Origin: Opitutaceae bacterium
Lineage (GTDB): Bacteria > Verrucomicrobiota > Verrucomicrobiia > Opitutales > Opitutaceae
Direction: 5' to 3'
Assembly (NCBI GenBank): GCA_028691845.1
Contig: JAQUYL010000002.1
Location: forward strand, 123,284-187,283
Length of the DNA: 64,000 nucleotides
Made by a program: the position numbers and the translations under genes. Positions 1 to 9,147 of the stretch are shown one piece after another; within the stretch, counting starts at the first letter, position 1; each line of letters starts with the position of its first letter. The notes under the pieces were generated by a model, which made no database searches, was not told where the DNA came from, and saw only the letters and a program-made list of their open reading frames with translations.

Positions 1-420
1 GACGAATCCGATTGGCTGGCGAACACGGCCAACTGTGCGGCGCTGCTCTATCAGGGGATTCCCGGCCTCAACTGGGCGGGATTTTATTTCATGCGTGGCG
101 GCGAGTTGGTGCTCGGACCCTTCCAGGGCAAGGTGGCTTGCGTGCGCCTCCAGGTGGGCCGCGGGGTTTGCGGCACCGCCGCCCAGCGGCGCCAGACAGT
201 GATTGTCCCCGATGTCACCCGGTTTCCCGGCCACATCGCGTGCGATCCGGCGTCGCGCTCGGAAATCGTCGTACCGTTGCCTCAGGGGGACAAATTGATC
301 GGGGTCTTGGACTTGGACAGTCCGGCAATCGCTCATTTTGATCAGACCGATGTCGATGGGCTGGAACGGATCATAGGCCTTCTCTTGCAGCGTTCGGACT
401 TCCGCTTCTTGTGCGCGTAG
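1..420 (+). CDS. msrC: Free methionine-(R)-sulfoxide reductase, GAF type (3' part)
   Basis: The 5' end lies outside the window; 139 codons to the TAG are visible, most of a protein usually about 160 residues long. The family reduces free L-methionine-(R)-sulfoxide in the cytoplasm using a GAF-fold domain. The three cysteines of the E. coli enzyme are all present in their contexts: VACVR, GRGVCGTA and GHIACD. The GAF features GLNWAGFYF near the front and GVLDLDSP near the end also match. The gene converges on the minus-strand DsbD-type gene, with 39 bases between them. Both concern thiol/oxidative protection, but no shared transcript is implied. Identification is firm because the cysteine spacing is distinctive. 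Confidence 0.9.
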   Translation, partial: DESDWLANTANCAALLYQGIPGLNWAGFYFMRGGELVLGPFQGKVACVRLQVGRGVCGTAAQRRQTVIVPDVTRFPGHIACDPASRSEIVVPLPQGDKLIGVLDLDSPAIAHFDQTDVDGLERIIGLLLQRSDFRFLCA

Positions 421-459
421 GCGCAAGCGAGGCCGGACCAAGAGGTACGAGGTTCCCGT

Positions 460-2607
460 TTACGATTTTCCCGCCTGGGCGAGAGCCTCGAGGACTTTTC
501 CGGGCGTCAACAGTTCGGGCAACACGACCGGATCCTTCCGGCCGGGAGCGTAGATGAGGTTGAACGGCACCGCGGAGCGCTGCCATTTCGCCAACTCAGC
601 GGTGATTTGCGGATCGCGGTTCGTCCAGTCGCCGCGCAGCAGCACGACCCCGCGCCGGCCAAACTCGCGGAGCACCGCCTCGGAATGAAACACCGCGGCC
701 TTGTTGGTCTGGCAGGTGGCGCACCAGCGCGCGGTGAAGTCGACATAGACGAACCTGCCCGCCGCTTGGAGGGACGCGAGGGCTTCGGGGCTCCATTTTT
801 CCCAAGTCACCTGATAGCTGCCGGGCGGGACGTCGCCGGCTGGACCCGACGAGGGCCAGCCCAGCCAGAGGCCCAGTCCGAGCAACGCCGCGGCGAGGAG
901 GCGGCCGGCGAACTGCCTGCGGGGTTGGCCGAACCGGCCGTATGCCCAACCAGCCATGGCCACGAAAACCAAACCGAGGACGATATTGAGCAGGGCGCCG
1001 TCGTCGTCCCTGGTCTGGCCGGCAAGCACCCAGAGGAGCCAGCCGACCGTGGCGTAAAGCGGGAAGGCCATGAACTCCTTGAAGGTTTCCATCCAGACAC
1101 CGGGTTTGGGCAGGATTTTCACGGCCTGCGGGAACATCGAAAGCAGGAGGTAGGGCAGTCCCAGTCCGACAGCGATGGCCGAGAAAACGAGCAGCGATTC
1201 AAAGGTGGACAGCGCGAGCGCCGCGCCGAGCGCCGGCGCCAGGAAAGGCGCGCTGCACGGCGTGGCGACGAGCGTGGCGAGCATGCCGGTGAAGAACGAG
1301 CCGGCGAAGCCTTCCTTCGCTGGCAGGCCGCCGCCCACCGCGGTGGCAGACAGTCCGACCTCGAAGAGCCCGCTCAGATTGAGTGCAAAGATCAGCAGAA
1401 ACGCCGCCATGCCGAAGACAAAGGCGGGCGACTGCAGCTGGAAGCCCCATCCGAGCTGCTGGCCGCCGGCGCGCAGCGCGATGAGCAAACCGGCCAGCAC
1501 CCAGAAGGAGACCAGCACGCCGGCGGCGTACGTCAGGCCATGCAGCGTGACCTTGCGCCGGTCGCTGCCGGACTGGTTGACGAAGCCGAGAATCTTGATG
1601 CCCAGCACGGGGAAGACACACGGCATGAGGTTGAGGATGATGCCGCCGATAAACGCGAGCAGCAGGGTGCCGGCCAAGCCGGCCGAGGCGGAAGGTGGAG
1701 GGGGGGGAGGGGGAGGCGGAAAGCTGGAGGAGGAAGAGGGCGGGTTTGCGTTTGCCGGGGTCGCGGCAGCCAGCGGCACATCGATGCGGACTCCGTGTGC
1801 CGGGCCGTTCGGCCCCCAGCCGGTTTCCGAGCGGATGACGCCTGCCAGACGAGCGGTTTTCATTTCGGCGGCATCCGCAATCGGCAGCACCATGGTGAAG
1901 CCGCCGGCGGTGTGCTCCACCTGCGCCTCGCGCTCGAAATCGATGAATCCATCCTCCGAGAAGAAATGCAGCCGGGCCCCGGCGGCGAAACCCGCCGGCA
2001 GCCGGCCCGTGAGTTCGACCGATTTTTCGCGGAGGATCGCGACAAACTGGGCGCCGCTGATTTCCTGCGGCAACTTCTGGCGCGTGGCGGCGATTTTGGC
2101 GGCCCAACCGGGATCAGGCGCGGGTGGCCAGGGTTGGACCGGCAGGGTCAGGGCCAGGTCGGCGTCACCCGGCATGCAGACCTCCTGGCACATGAGCCAT
2201 TCGGCCTTGGCTTTGAGTGTGACATCAGCGCCTGGAGCAAGCGAAGCAGGCGGGGTGACATCGACGAGCAGGAAGACTTCGCCTTCGTAACCGTTGCCCG
2301 TGATCCTGCCCTGGGCGTCGCGAAAGACGTGCGGGGTGGGCCACTGGATGGGACCGGCTTTGAAGCCTTCAGGCAGCGACCACTCCAGCGAGGTCGGGTA
2401 GCCGGTGCCGGCATTGATCCAATAACTATGCCAATGCGGGTCGTGGCGAAGGCGAAGAGCAGCCGTGAACGTGCGTCCGGGCTGGATGGAAGAATCGGCG
2501 GCCACCAGCTCGGCTTCGACCGCGCCCTTCTTGACCGGGACGCCATGGGCCATGGGGAAAAGGCCCAGCGCGATGGCGCAAGGTAGAAGCAGACGGACGG
2601 ACTTCAT
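460..2607 (-). CDS. DsbD/ScsB-type thiol:disulfide interchange protein
   Basis: This 715-residue inner-membrane protein would carry electrons from cytoplasmic thioredoxin to periplasmic disulfide proteins. It begins with a signal sequence (MKSVRLLLPCAIALG). A periplasmic DsbD-alpha-like domain follows, with a CQEVC pair near residues 139-143. A Ser/Pro linker at about 290-305 contains nine consecutive prolines. The membrane domain carries the paired motifs LMPCVFPVLG (about 327) and ATPCSAPFLAP (about 449), whose cysteines do the transfer in DsbD. A C-terminal thioredoxin domain has WCATCQ near residue 628. The ATG at 2607 is chosen because it starts the signal peptide; the frame stays open to 2844, but that extension is not hydrophobic. 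The start lies 21 bases from the end of the Mpv17-like gene on the same strand, so cotranscription is likely. Confidence 0.9.
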   Translation of the reverse strand: MKSVRLLLPCAIALGLFPMAHGVPVKKGAVEAELVAADSSIQPGRTFTAALRLRHDPHWHSYWINAGTGYPTSLEWSLPEGFKAGPIQWPTPHVFRDAQGRITGNGYEGEVFLLVDVTPPASLAPGADVTLKAKAEWLMCQEVCMPGDADLALTLPVQPWPPAPDPGWAAKIAATRQKLPQEISGAQFVAILREKSVELTGRLPAGFAAGARLHFFSEDGFIDFEREAQVEHTAGGFTMVLPIADAAEMKTARLAGVIRSETGWGPNGPAHGVRIDVPLAAATPANANPPSSSSSFPPPPPPPPPSASAGLAGTLLLAFIGGIILNLMPCVFPVLGIKILGFVNQSGSDRRKVTLHGLTYAAGVLVSFWVLAGLLIALRAGGQQLGWGFQLQSPAFVFGMAAFLLIFALNLSGLFEVGLSATAVGGGLPAKEGFAGSFFTGMLATLVATPCSAPFLAPALGAALALSTFESLLVFSAIAVGLGLPYLLLSMFPQAVKILPKPGVWMETFKEFMAFPLYATVGWLLWVLAGQTRDDDGALLNIVLGLVFVAMAGWAYGRFGQPRRQFAGRLLAAALLGLGLWLGWPSSGPAGDVPPGSYQVTWEKWSPEALASLQAAGRFVYVDFTARWCATCQTNKAAVFHSEAVLREFGRRGVVLLRGDWTNRDPQITAELAKWQRSAVPFNLIYAPGRKDPVVLPELLTPGKVLEALAQAGKS

Positions 2608-2627
2608 GGCGTGGACTATGAGGCTTT

Positions 2628-3515
2628 TTATGAGAGGCGCAAACCAGGCCGGTTCTTTTCGCGCGGACAGTCCTCTTGTGCCCGCCGGGCGGTTAGATGC
2701 GCAAGCAGCAGGGTGAAAAAAAACAGCACCACGTTCTGCAGCGGAAGCTGCAGAGGCGTGGGCAGCGTATAAATGATCGCGGTCGCCGGCACCCACACGC
2801 CGATGTTTGAAAGCAGTGCCGGCAGCACTCGCCGGTAATACCAACCTCCCGTTCGAATATCGGCGGCGACCCGTGCCATGGCGAAACGCACCTCAGTCCA
2901 CTCGTAAAGGAGCACGGTTCCGGGTATGGCGTAAACCGGGCAATATACGAACTGATCGAGCAGCACCTTCGCGGTCACCGTGATGGGGCTGGCCTCCGCG
3001 CCGACAGAATGCGCGAGGAGACGATAAAACAGGTCGATCTCGAAGCCTTTGTAGGCCCAGAAGATGATGAAAGCGGCGCCTTGGCTCCAGCAATAGCGGC
3101 CGGCCGTGCGCGGATTGAGTTTGATGTAGAGGAATGGCAGCAGACCGCCGAAAAGGCCGGTCGACGCGATACTGAACCCAAAGCCGGTCGAGCGGCGGAA
3201 GTCGGCGAGCTGTTCGAGCAACGCCCGGCTGGGCGGGTGGTGATAATAGGCCAGCACAAGCGCCAGCGCGACGATCTGGAGCACGATGCCAGGCAGGGCG
3301 TTGGCGCGCGCTCCGCGCAAGCCTGCCCGCCATGGAGGTTCGGGCTGAACCCTTAGGACTGTTTCACCGCTGGACACGGAAGACACATCTACACTCAAGT
3401 CGACCGGGCGGTGCCAGCGAGAAATCGGCGCCGGTGAGATTATTATGCGAATCGTCCGGGATCGCCCAACCCGCAGCAACTTCAGTATTTGCCGCCGTCC
3501 CTGTATCCATCCCAA
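2628..3515 (-). CDS. Multi-spanning membrane protein, Mpv17/PMP22-like
   Basis: Up to 295 residues with four or more hydrophobic segments in the last 220. Two stretches resemble the mainly eukaryotic Mpv17/PMP22 family. One is KVLLDQFVYCPVYA (family pattern K-hydrophobic-DQ-x4-P). The other is the C-terminal run ALLSNIGVWVPATAIIYTLP followed by a hydrophobic block and a basic tail. The family is linked to small-solute permeability of organelle membranes; a bacterial role is unknown. The open frame starts at a TTG and the first 70 residues look non-membrane, so the true start is probably internal and unresolved. The frame ends just upstream of the DsbD-type start. The family assignment is from memory of the pattern and is tentative. 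Confidence 0.5.
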   Translation of the reverse strand: MGWIQGRRQILKLLRVGRSRTIRIIISPAPISRWHRPVDLSVDVSSVSSGETVLRVQPEPPWRAGLRGARANALPGIVLQIVALALVLAYYHHPPSRALLEQLADFRRSTGFGFSIASTGLFGGLLPFLYIKLNPRTAGRYCWSQGAAFIIFWAYKGFEIDLFYRLLAHSVGAEASPITVTAKVLLDQFVYCPVYAIPGTVLLYEWTEVRFAMARVAADIRTGGWYYRRVLPALLSNIGVWVPATAIIYTLPTPLQLPLQNVVLFFFTLLLAHLTARRAQEDCPREKNRPGLRLS

Positions 3516-3584
3516 GTGTCATAATCAAGAATTCCAGATTGACAGCCGTTGCGCTGATAACGCAGCCTTGCGGCCCTTCTCTTA

Positions 3585-3683
3585 ATGAACTTTGTCGTCG
3601 TTAGCCTTATTCTTGGTCTGGTCCTGGTTATTATCGGGACCCATGACCAGTTGGACGGCAAAGAAGTCCGCGTAACGAGATAA
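3585..3683 (+). CDS. Candidate ilv-leu operon leader peptide (attenuation)
   Basis: A 32-codon reading frame beginning MNFVVVSLILGLVLVII. Within codons 4-17, twelve of fourteen codons specify Val, Leu or Ile, including GTC-GTC-GTT and GTT-ATT-ATC runs. The stop (TAA, 3681-3683) lies 17 bases before a perfect 12-bp GC-rich hairpin, and the next gene on the strand is ilvB. This is the arrangement of classic leader-peptide attenuators such as those of E. coli ilv operons: low charged branched-chain tRNA stalls the ribosome and would change folding of the downstream RNA. Short complementary pieces inside the frame (GGTCC 3620-3624 with GGACC 3637-3641; CTGGTC 3618-3623 with GACCAG 3645-3650) could form a pause hairpin. 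No Shine-Dalgarno precedes the ATG. It could instead be a small membrane peptide. Confidence 0.6.
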   Translation: MNFVVVSLILGLVLVIIGTHDQLDGKEVRVTR

Positions 3684-3700
3684 AAGTTCAAAAAACGCGA

Positions 3701-3733
3701 AAAGAGCCGCCCAACTGAAAAGGGCGGCTCTTT
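3701..3733 (+). terminator. Attenuator hairpin upstream of ilvB
   Basis: Perfect 12-bp inverted repeat: AAAGAGCCGCCC at 3701-3712 and GGGCGGCTCTTT at 3722-3733, with a 9-base loop. The descending arm ends in only three T before CCG, so the U-tract is short. It lies between the leader peptide stop and the ilvB start, 216 bases upstream of the latter, so as a terminator it would act as a conditional stop in front of the operon. The antiterminator partner was not identified with confidence. Confidence 0.65.
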
Positions 3734-3949
3734 CCGTTTAACGACCAGCAAATGTAATGTCCCCAACCGCAAAACCGACTACAGCCAGCGATGCCGCTAG
3801 CAGCCCCAAGCGGCCTTGCCATGTAATCACGGCAGGTCCCGACCGGGTGCCCGCCAGCGGTTTCGCCGTCGCTCACGCGGCTTGCGGTGGCGTCGCCTGT
3901 TGACTCAACGGATTTACCCCCCCCCAATTCATTCACCCAAGCGAACCTC

Positions 3950-5785
3950 ATGAAACTAACCGGTGCTGAAATCATATGGGAATGCCTCAAGCGGGAAGGA
4001 GTCGACGTCGTGTTCGGTTTTCCGGGCGGGGCGATCCTGCCCGCTTACGACGCCTTGACCAAATATCCTGAGATCCACCACGTCCTCACGCGGCATGAGC
4101 AGGGGGCCGCCCACATGGCCGACGGCTATGCGCGGGCCAGCGGCAAGGTCGGCGTCGCCATTGCGACCTCCGGGCCGGGGGCGACCAACCTCGTCACCGG
4201 CATCGCCACGGCCATGCTGGATTCGTCGCCCATCGTCTTCATCACCGGGCAGGTCGGCTCGAAGACGATCGGGACGGATGCGTTCCAAGAGGTCGACGTC
4301 ACCGGCATCACGCTGCCAATCACCAAGCACAATTACCTCATCACCAAGGCCGGTGACATTGCCCAGGCGATCCGCGAGGCATTCTACATTGCGAAGAGCG
4401 GCAGGCCCGGGCCGGTGCTGGTCGACATCACCAAGGACGCGCAGCAGCAGACCGCCGAGTTGGAATGGGAAAAGGCTGCGCCTCGTCTACCGGGCTACCG
4501 ACCCAGGCTCCGCGCGCTCCCCAGCGAATACCACCGGGCAACCGAGATGATCAACGCGGCCAAGCGCCCGTTGATTCTCGCCGGCCAGGGTGTCATCAAG
4601 TCCGGGGCGACCGACGAATTGCTCCAGTTCGCAGGCACCGCCCATATCCCGATCGCCGTAACGCTCTTGGGCATAGGCGGCATCCCCGCGACGCATCCGC
4701 TCAACCTTGGCCTGATGGGCATGCACGGCGAGGCGTGGGTCAACCAAGCCATCCAGCAGGCGGATCTGATCATTGCCTGCGGCATGCGGTTTGACGACCG
4801 CGTGACCGGCAACCTCAAGACCTACGCGATCAACGCGAAGAAGATCCACATCGAGATCGATCCCTCCGAGGTGAACAAGAACGTTCAGGTCGACGTGGCG
4901 CTGCTCGGCGACCTGCGCGAGGTGCTCGGTGAACTCCAGCCCTCGGTGCATGCCGCCGAGCACGCCGAGTGGCACGCCTCCATCGCCGCCATGAAAGGGG
5001 ATTCGGCGGTGCGCGACATCCAGAACCTGCCGGACAGCGGCCATCTCTACGCCGCCCACGTCATCAACGACCTCTGGCGCCTGACCCGTGATCACGAAAC
5101 CATCGTGGTGTCCGACGTGGGGCAGCACCAGATGTGGGAGGCCCAATATTTTCACCATGAAAAACCCCGCTCGTTGATCACCTCCGGCGGCCTCGGCACG
5201 ATGGGCTTCGCCCTTCCGGCGGCCATCGGCGCCAAGTTTGCCTGCCCGGACAAGGAGGTGTGGGTCGTGTGCGGCGACGGCGGTTTCCAGATGACGCTGA
5301 CCGAGCTGGCCACGATCGCGCAGGAGAAAATCAAGATCAACGTGGCCATCGTGAACAATTTCTACCTCGGCATGGTGCGCCAATGGCAGGAGTTTTTCTA
5401 TGACAAGCGCTACTCCAACACGCCGCTGATCGGCCCGGATTTTGTGAAGCTCGCCGACGCCTACGGCCACAAGGGCCTGCGCGTCACCAAGCGCGCGCAG
5501 GTAGAGACGGCGGTGCAGGAGGCGCGGGCCCATGCCGGCGCCGTTCTCATCGATTTTCGCGTGGAGCGGGAGGACGCGGTCTTCCCGATGGTACCGGCCG
5601 GAGCGGACCTGCATAACATGATCCGGCGGCCCCATCGGCAAAAGGACGTTCCCACGAAGACGGCCGATGACCGGGACTGGGAGATGCCTGCCGTTGCCAC
5701 GACGGCGGCAACGCCGCCTGCCTCCCTGCACCCGCCTTCAGCACCCAAGGCGAAAACCACCAAAGCGGCAGCCCCCAAACCCTGA
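3950..5785 (+). CDS. ilvB: Acetolactate synthase, large (catalytic) subunit
   Basis: First common step of branched-chain amino acid synthesis: ThDP-dependent condensation of two pyruvates, or pyruvate with 2-oxobutyrate. The 611-residue protein has the family's three parts. The N-terminal ThDP-pyrimidine domain shows FGFPGGAILPAYDAL and the glutamate in RHEQGAAHMADGYAR. The central domain binds FAD. The C-terminal domain has the ThDP/Mg signature GDGGFQM followed by VNNFYLGMVRQWQ. The ATG at 3950 (MKLTGAEI) is preferred over the 21-codon upstream extension because family homology starts there. No Shine-Dalgarno is present; the upstream region is C-rich. The last 30 residues are an Ala/Pro/Lys-rich tail beyond the usual end. 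It is the first gene of the operon, 12 bases before ilvN. Confidence 0.96.
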   Translation: MKLTGAEIIWECLKREGVDVVFGFPGGAILPAYDALTKYPEIHHVLTRHEQGAAHMADGYARASGKVGVAIATSGPGATNLVTGIATAMLDSSPIVFITGQVGSKTIGTDAFQEVDVTGITLPITKHNYLITKAGDIAQAIREAFYIAKSGRPGPVLVDITKDAQQQTAELEWEKAAPRLPGYRPRLRALPSEYHRATEMINAAKRPLILAGQGVIKSGATDELLQFAGTAHIPIAVTLLGIGGIPATHPLNLGLMGMHGEAWVNQAIQQADLIIACGMRFDDRVTGNLKTYAINAKKIHIEIDPSEVNKNVQVDVALLGDLREVLGELQPSVHAAEHAEWHASIAAMKGDSAVRDIQNLPDSGHLYAAHVINDLWRLTRDHETIVVSDVGQHQMWEAQYFHHEKPRSLITSGGLGTMGFALPAAIGAKFACPDKEVWVVCGDGGFQMTLTELATIAQEKIKINVAIVNNFYLGMVRQWQEFFYDKRYSNTPLIGPDFVKLADAYGHKGLRVTKRAQVETAVQEARAHAGAVLIDFRVEREDAVFPMVPAGADLHNMIRRPHRQKDVPTKTADDRDWEMPAVATTAATPPASLHPPSAPKAKTTKAAAPKP

Positions 5786-5797
5786 CCTCGTTCCACC

Positions 5798-6376
5798 ATG
5801 CCCCGTCACACCCTCATCGCTTACGTGGAAGACAAACCCGGCGTGCTCAACCGCGTCGCCTCGCTCTTCCGCCGCCGTAACTTCAATATCGAGTCGCTGA
5901 CCGTCGGCCGCACCGAGCAGGCTGGAGTCTCGCGCATGACCGTCGTTATGGACACAAACGAGCACGGCGCGCGCATCGTCGAAGCTCATCTCTACAAGCT
6001 GGTCAATGTGCTGCGGGTCGACGACCTCACGCACAAGCGCGCACTCAACCGCGAGCTGGCACTCGTCAAGGTCCGGACCACACCCGAGACGCGCGTGCAG
6101 GCGCTCCAACTCGTCGATGTGTTCCGCGCCCGCGTCGTCGACATCGAGGCGGGCGCCCTGGCCATCGAAGTCACCGGTACTCCGGAGAAGATCGACAAGT
6201 TTGAACTGATGATGCGCGATTACGGCATTATCGAACTGGTCCGCACCGGAGCGGTGTCGATGGCGCGCGGGCGGGAATCCATCGGCGCCAATCCGCCGCT
6301 CGTGCACGCCGAGCTGGCCAATGGCAATGGCGCCGTCGCCCCGGCCCCCGTTTCTGGTGTCGCCATGGCTCATTGA
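5798..6376 (+). CDS. ilvN: Acetolactate synthase, small (regulatory) subunit
   Basis: A 192-residue partner of the preceding large subunit that confers valine feedback inhibition and raises activity. An N-terminal ACT domain is visible at residues 4-75 (EDKPGVLNRVASLFRRRNFN, then SLTVGRTE). The second, ALS-type regulatory domain follows, with TGTPEKIDKFELMMRDYGI near residue 140. The final 30 residues are low-complexity Ala/Pro/Val and extend beyond the usual length. The start follows the ilvB stop by 12 bases with a pyrimidine-rich CTCGTTCCACC instead of a Shine-Dalgarno, so translation may depend on coupling or an alternative initiation mode. Symbol ilvN is used here; ilvH is the equivalent name in other species. 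Confidence 0.95.
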   Translation: MPRHTLIAYVEDKPGVLNRVASLFRRRNFNIESLTVGRTEQAGVSRMTVVMDTNEHGARIVEAHLYKLVNVLRVDDLTHKRALNRELALVKVRTTPETRVQALQLVDVFRARVVDIEAGALAIEVTGTPEKIDKFELMMRDYGIIELVRTGAVSMARGRESIGANPPLVHAELANGNGAVAPAPVSGVAMAH

Positions 6377-6421
6377 AATTGTTTGCGTAGCAACTTCCTC
6401 CTTCAAACCACACTCCCTCTT

Positions 6422-7435
6422 ATGACAAAAATCTATTACGACAAGCAGGCCAACCTCGCTCTGATTCGCGCGAAGAAGGTCGCGATCATCGGCTACGGCT
6501 CGCAGGGCCACGCGCATGCGCTCAACCTTAAGGATAGCGGCGTGACGGTGCGGGTCGGACTCGCTCCGACCAGCAAATCCCGGGCCAAGGCGAAGAAAGC
6601 CGGCCTCACTGTTGGCACCCCTGAGGCGGTCGCCAAGTGGGCCGATGTCATCATGATCCTCACCCCCGACACGAGTCAGGCGAAACTTTACCGCGAAGCC
6701 ATTGCTCCGCACCTAACCGCGGGCAAGATGCTGATGTTCGCCCACGGGTTCAACATCCGCTTCGGCACCATTACGCCCCCGAAGGACGTCGACGTCACCA
6801 TGATTGCGCCGAAAGGCCCCGGCCACCGCGTGCGCGAGGTTTACCAGGAGGGCGGCGGGGTGCCGGCCCTGATCGCCGTCCACCAGGACGCCACCGGCCA
6901 GGCCAAGGCACTGGCGCTGTCCTACGCTCGCGGCATCGGCGCCACCCGCGCAGGTGTGCTCGAGACCACCTTCACCGAGGAGACCGAAACCGATCTGTTC
7001 GGCGAGCAGGCCGTCCTGTGCGGCGGTTGTGCGGAGCTGGTGAAGGCCGGCTTCAAGACCCTGGTCGATGCCGGTTACCAGCCCGAGATCGCCTACTTCG
7101 AGTGCCTTCACGAGCTGAAGCTCATTGTCGACCTGATGTATCGCGGCGGCCTCAATTACATGCGTTATTCCATTAGCGACACCGCCGAGTGGGGAGACTA
7201 CGCCAGCGGCCGGCGCGTCATCACCGCCGACACCCGCGCCGAGATGAAACGCATCCTAGGCGACATCCAGAGCGGCAAATTCGCCCGCGACTGGGTCAAG
7301 GAAAACGAAAAAGGCCGCCCGCGCTTCAACAAAATCCGCGCGGCCGAACGCGACCAAAAGATCGAGAAGGTTGGCGCCAAGCTCCGCAGCATGATGCCGT
7401 TCCTCAACCCCGTCACAATCAAGCCAGGCGACTGA
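6422..7435 (+). CDS. ilvC: Ketol-acid reductoisomerase (class I)
   Basis: Converts acetolactate or acetohydroxybutyrate to the dihydroxy acid with NADPH and Mg2+. At 337 residues it is the short class I form. The Rossmann nucleotide site is [17 protein letters not shown] (residues about 25-41). The substrate/metal region includes APKGPGH and the EQAVLCGG segment. The knotted C-terminal domain has [39 protein letters not shown] sequence carrying the metal glutamates. The ATG at 6422 (MTKIYYD) is chosen over an upstream in-frame start because family homology begins there. It lies 45 bases after ilvN, behind the pyrimidine-rich CCACACTCCCTCTT and without a Shine-Dalgarno. Confidence 0.96.
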   Translation: MTKIYYDKQANLALIRAKKVAIIGYGSQGHAHALNLKDSGVTVRVGLAPTSKSRAKAKKAGLTVGTPEAVAKWADVIMILTPDTSQAKLYREAIAPHLTAGKMLMFAHGFNIRFGTITPPKDVDVTMIAPKGPGHRVREVYQEGGGVPALIAVHQDATGQAKALALSYARGIGATRAGVLETTFTEETETDLFGEQAVLCGGCAELVKAGFKTLVDAGYQPEIAYFECLHELKLIVDLMYRGGLNYMRYSISDTAEWGDYASGRRVITADTRAEMKRILGDIQSGKFARDWVKENEKGRPRFNKIRAAERDQKIEKVGAKLRSMMPFLNPVTIKPGD

Positions 7436-7501
7436 TCCTTCCGCGGCCGCCGGTGGCGCCATCCCGCACCCCGGCGGTCAAACCCCGCTTCCCCTTCCAT
7501 C

Positions 7502-9118
7502 ATGAATACCGACTACGTCCGCATCTTCGACACCAGCCTGCGCGACGGCGAGCAAGCTCCCGGCGCATCGATGACCTCGGCTGAAAAGCTTGAGGTTGCC
7601 CGCGCGCTGGCTCGACTGGGAGTGGACGTGATCGAGGCGGGTTTCCCGGCTGCCTCGCCCGACGATCTGGCCGCCGTGAAAACCATCGCGGCCGAGGTCG
7701 GTCAGGCGCCGGTATCCGGTCGTCCGCAGGCCGATCCGCCGGTCATCTGCGGCCTTGCCCGCTGCACGCGCGGCGACATCGAAGCCGCGTGGGAAGGCGT
7801 TAGGGGCGCGCGACATCCGCGCATCCACACCTTCCTTGCGACGAGCGACATTCACATGAAGCACAAGCTGCGGATGGAGCGGCCGCAGGTGCTCGCCCGC
7901 GCCGTTGAAGGGGTCGCTTTGGCCCGCAGTCTCTGCGCCGACGTGGAGTTTTCGCCCGAGGACGCCGGCCGCAGCGATCCGGCCTTCCTCTACGAAATCC
8001 TGGCCGCCGTTATCAAGGCCGGCGCAACGACGCTCAACATCCCCGATACCGTCGGTTACACATTGCCCGACGAGTTCAGTGCGCTCATTGCCGGCATCAT
8101 TGCAAACACGCCCGGCGCCAAGGATGTCGTCATCTCCGTCCACTGCCACAACGACCTCGGGCTCGCCGTCGCCAACAGCCTCGCCGGCATTCGTGCGGGC
8201 GCCCGCCAGGCCGAGTGCACCATCAACGGCATCGGCGAGCGTGCCGGCAACGCCTCTTTGGAGGAGCTGGTCATGGCGATCCGCACCCGCGGCGAGAAGC
8301 TCGGCCTGCGCACCGGCATCGACACCCGGCAGCTCTGTCGGGTGTCCAAGCTCATTTCCCGCAGCACAAGCTACCCAATCCCGCCCAACAAGGCCATCGT
8401 CGGCGCCAACGCCTTCGCTCACGAGTCCGGCATTCACCAGGACGGCATGATCAAGAACGCGCTCACCTACGAGATCATGCGGCCCGAGGATGTCGGCGCC
8501 ACGCAGACGACACTCGTCCTCGGCAAGCATTCCGGCCGCAACGCGTTTTCCAAGCGGCTGACTGAACTCGGCTTTCCGCTGGAAGGCGAGGTGCTCGCGC
8601 GTGCGTTTGCCGCGTTCAAGAGGCTCGCCGACCGCAAGAAGTCCGTGCACGACGCCGACCTTATCGCCCTCGCGTCTGACGAGCGCTCGCCCGTGCCTGA
8701 GCTCTGGACCCTCGAGGACCTTCAGGTCTCCTGCGGCACGATGGGGCTCGCCACCGCCTCGGTGCGCCTGCACGGCCCCGACGGCGCGAGCCATGTCCAC
8801 GCCGCCATCGGCGCCGGTCCGGTTGACGCCGTTTACAAAGCCATTGACGCCCTGGCCCGCTTTCCGGTCAGCCTGCTCGAATTCAACATCAACGCCGTGA
8901 CCGAGGGCATCGACGCACTCGGCGAAGTGTCCGTTCGCGTGCGCCACGACGACGAGCGCTCCAGCCACGGCCATGGCGCCGATACCGACATCATCGTCGC
9001 CAGTGCGAAGGCGTATCTCGCCGGTCTCAATCAGGCGCTGGCCCGCCATGGCGGGATTCCGTCGCAGCATGCCCAGAAATCCGCGGCTTCGGTCGACCCT
9101 GCCAAGGCCCCCGCCTGA
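7502..9118 (+). CDS. leuA: 2-Isopropylmalate synthase
   Basis: Condenses acetyl-CoA with 2-oxoisovalerate, the committed step to leucine. The 538-residue protein starts with the DRE-TIM barrel signature [16 protein letters not shown]. It has the metal-binding [13 protein letters not shown] (about residue 214) and [15 protein letters not shown]. It ends with the LeuA dimer allosteric domain (from about residue 395), which normally gives leucine feedback inhibition. It is separated from ilvC by 66 bases containing no obvious terminator. The start has a pyrimidine-rich leader (CTTCCCCTTCCATC). It differs clearly from the neighbouring CimA, which has a TLRDGTQREG signature. Confidence 0.95.
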   Translation: MNTDYVRIFDTSLRDGEQAPGASMTSAEKLEVARALARLGVDVIEAGFPAASPDDLAAVKTIAAEVGQAPVSGRPQADPPVICGLARCTRGDIEAAWEGVRGARHPRIHTFLATSDIHMKHKLRMERPQVLARAVEGVALARSLCADVEFSPEDAGRSDPAFLYEILAAVIKAGATTLNIPDTVGYTLPDEFSALIAGIIANTPGAKDVVISVHCHNDLGLAVANSLAGIRAGARQAECTINGIGERAGNASLEELVMAIRTRGEKLGLRTGIDTRQLCRVSKLISRSTSYPIPPNKAIVGANAFAHESGIHQDGMIKNALTYEIMRPEDVGATQTTLVLGKHSGRNAFSKRLTELGFPLEGEVLARAFAAFKRLADRKKSVHDADLIALASDERSPVPELWTLEDLQVSCGTMGLATASVRLHGPDGASHVHAAIGAGPVDAVYKAIDALARFPVSLLEFNINAVTEGIDALGEVSVRVRHDDERSSHGHGADTDIIVASAKAYLAGLNQALARHGGIPSQHAQKSAASVDPAKAPA

Positions 9119-9147
9119 TCCATTTCTTTTCACCAGCCCCCCTCCAC

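Larger units (their letters stand above)
3516..3949. promoter_or_regulatory. Leader region of the ilv-leu-cimA operon
   Basis: About 430 bases between the divergent Mpv17-like gene and ilvB. It holds the leader peptide, the attenuator hairpin and about 215 further bases of untranslated leader. A TTGACA (3539-3544) is present, but no matching -10 at 16-18 bases; CATAAT (3520-3525) could be a -10 without a clear -35, so no promoter is called. A run of nine C (3917-3925) lies 24 bases before the ilvB ATG. Confidence 0.4.

Noticed and set aside
607..2586. Long plus-strand open frame (659 codons) opposite the DsbD-type gene
   Set aside because: It is antisense to a motif-rich gene, has no domain resemblance and is a consequence of GC-rich codon use.
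3482..3990. Minus-strand frames in the ilv leader region
   Set aside because: No family resemblance; they overlap the leader peptide, the attenuator hairpin and the ilvB start.
4487..5731. Minus-strand open frame opposite ilvB
   Set aside because: Shadow of ilvB; low-complexity His/Arg/Val-rich translation without motifs.
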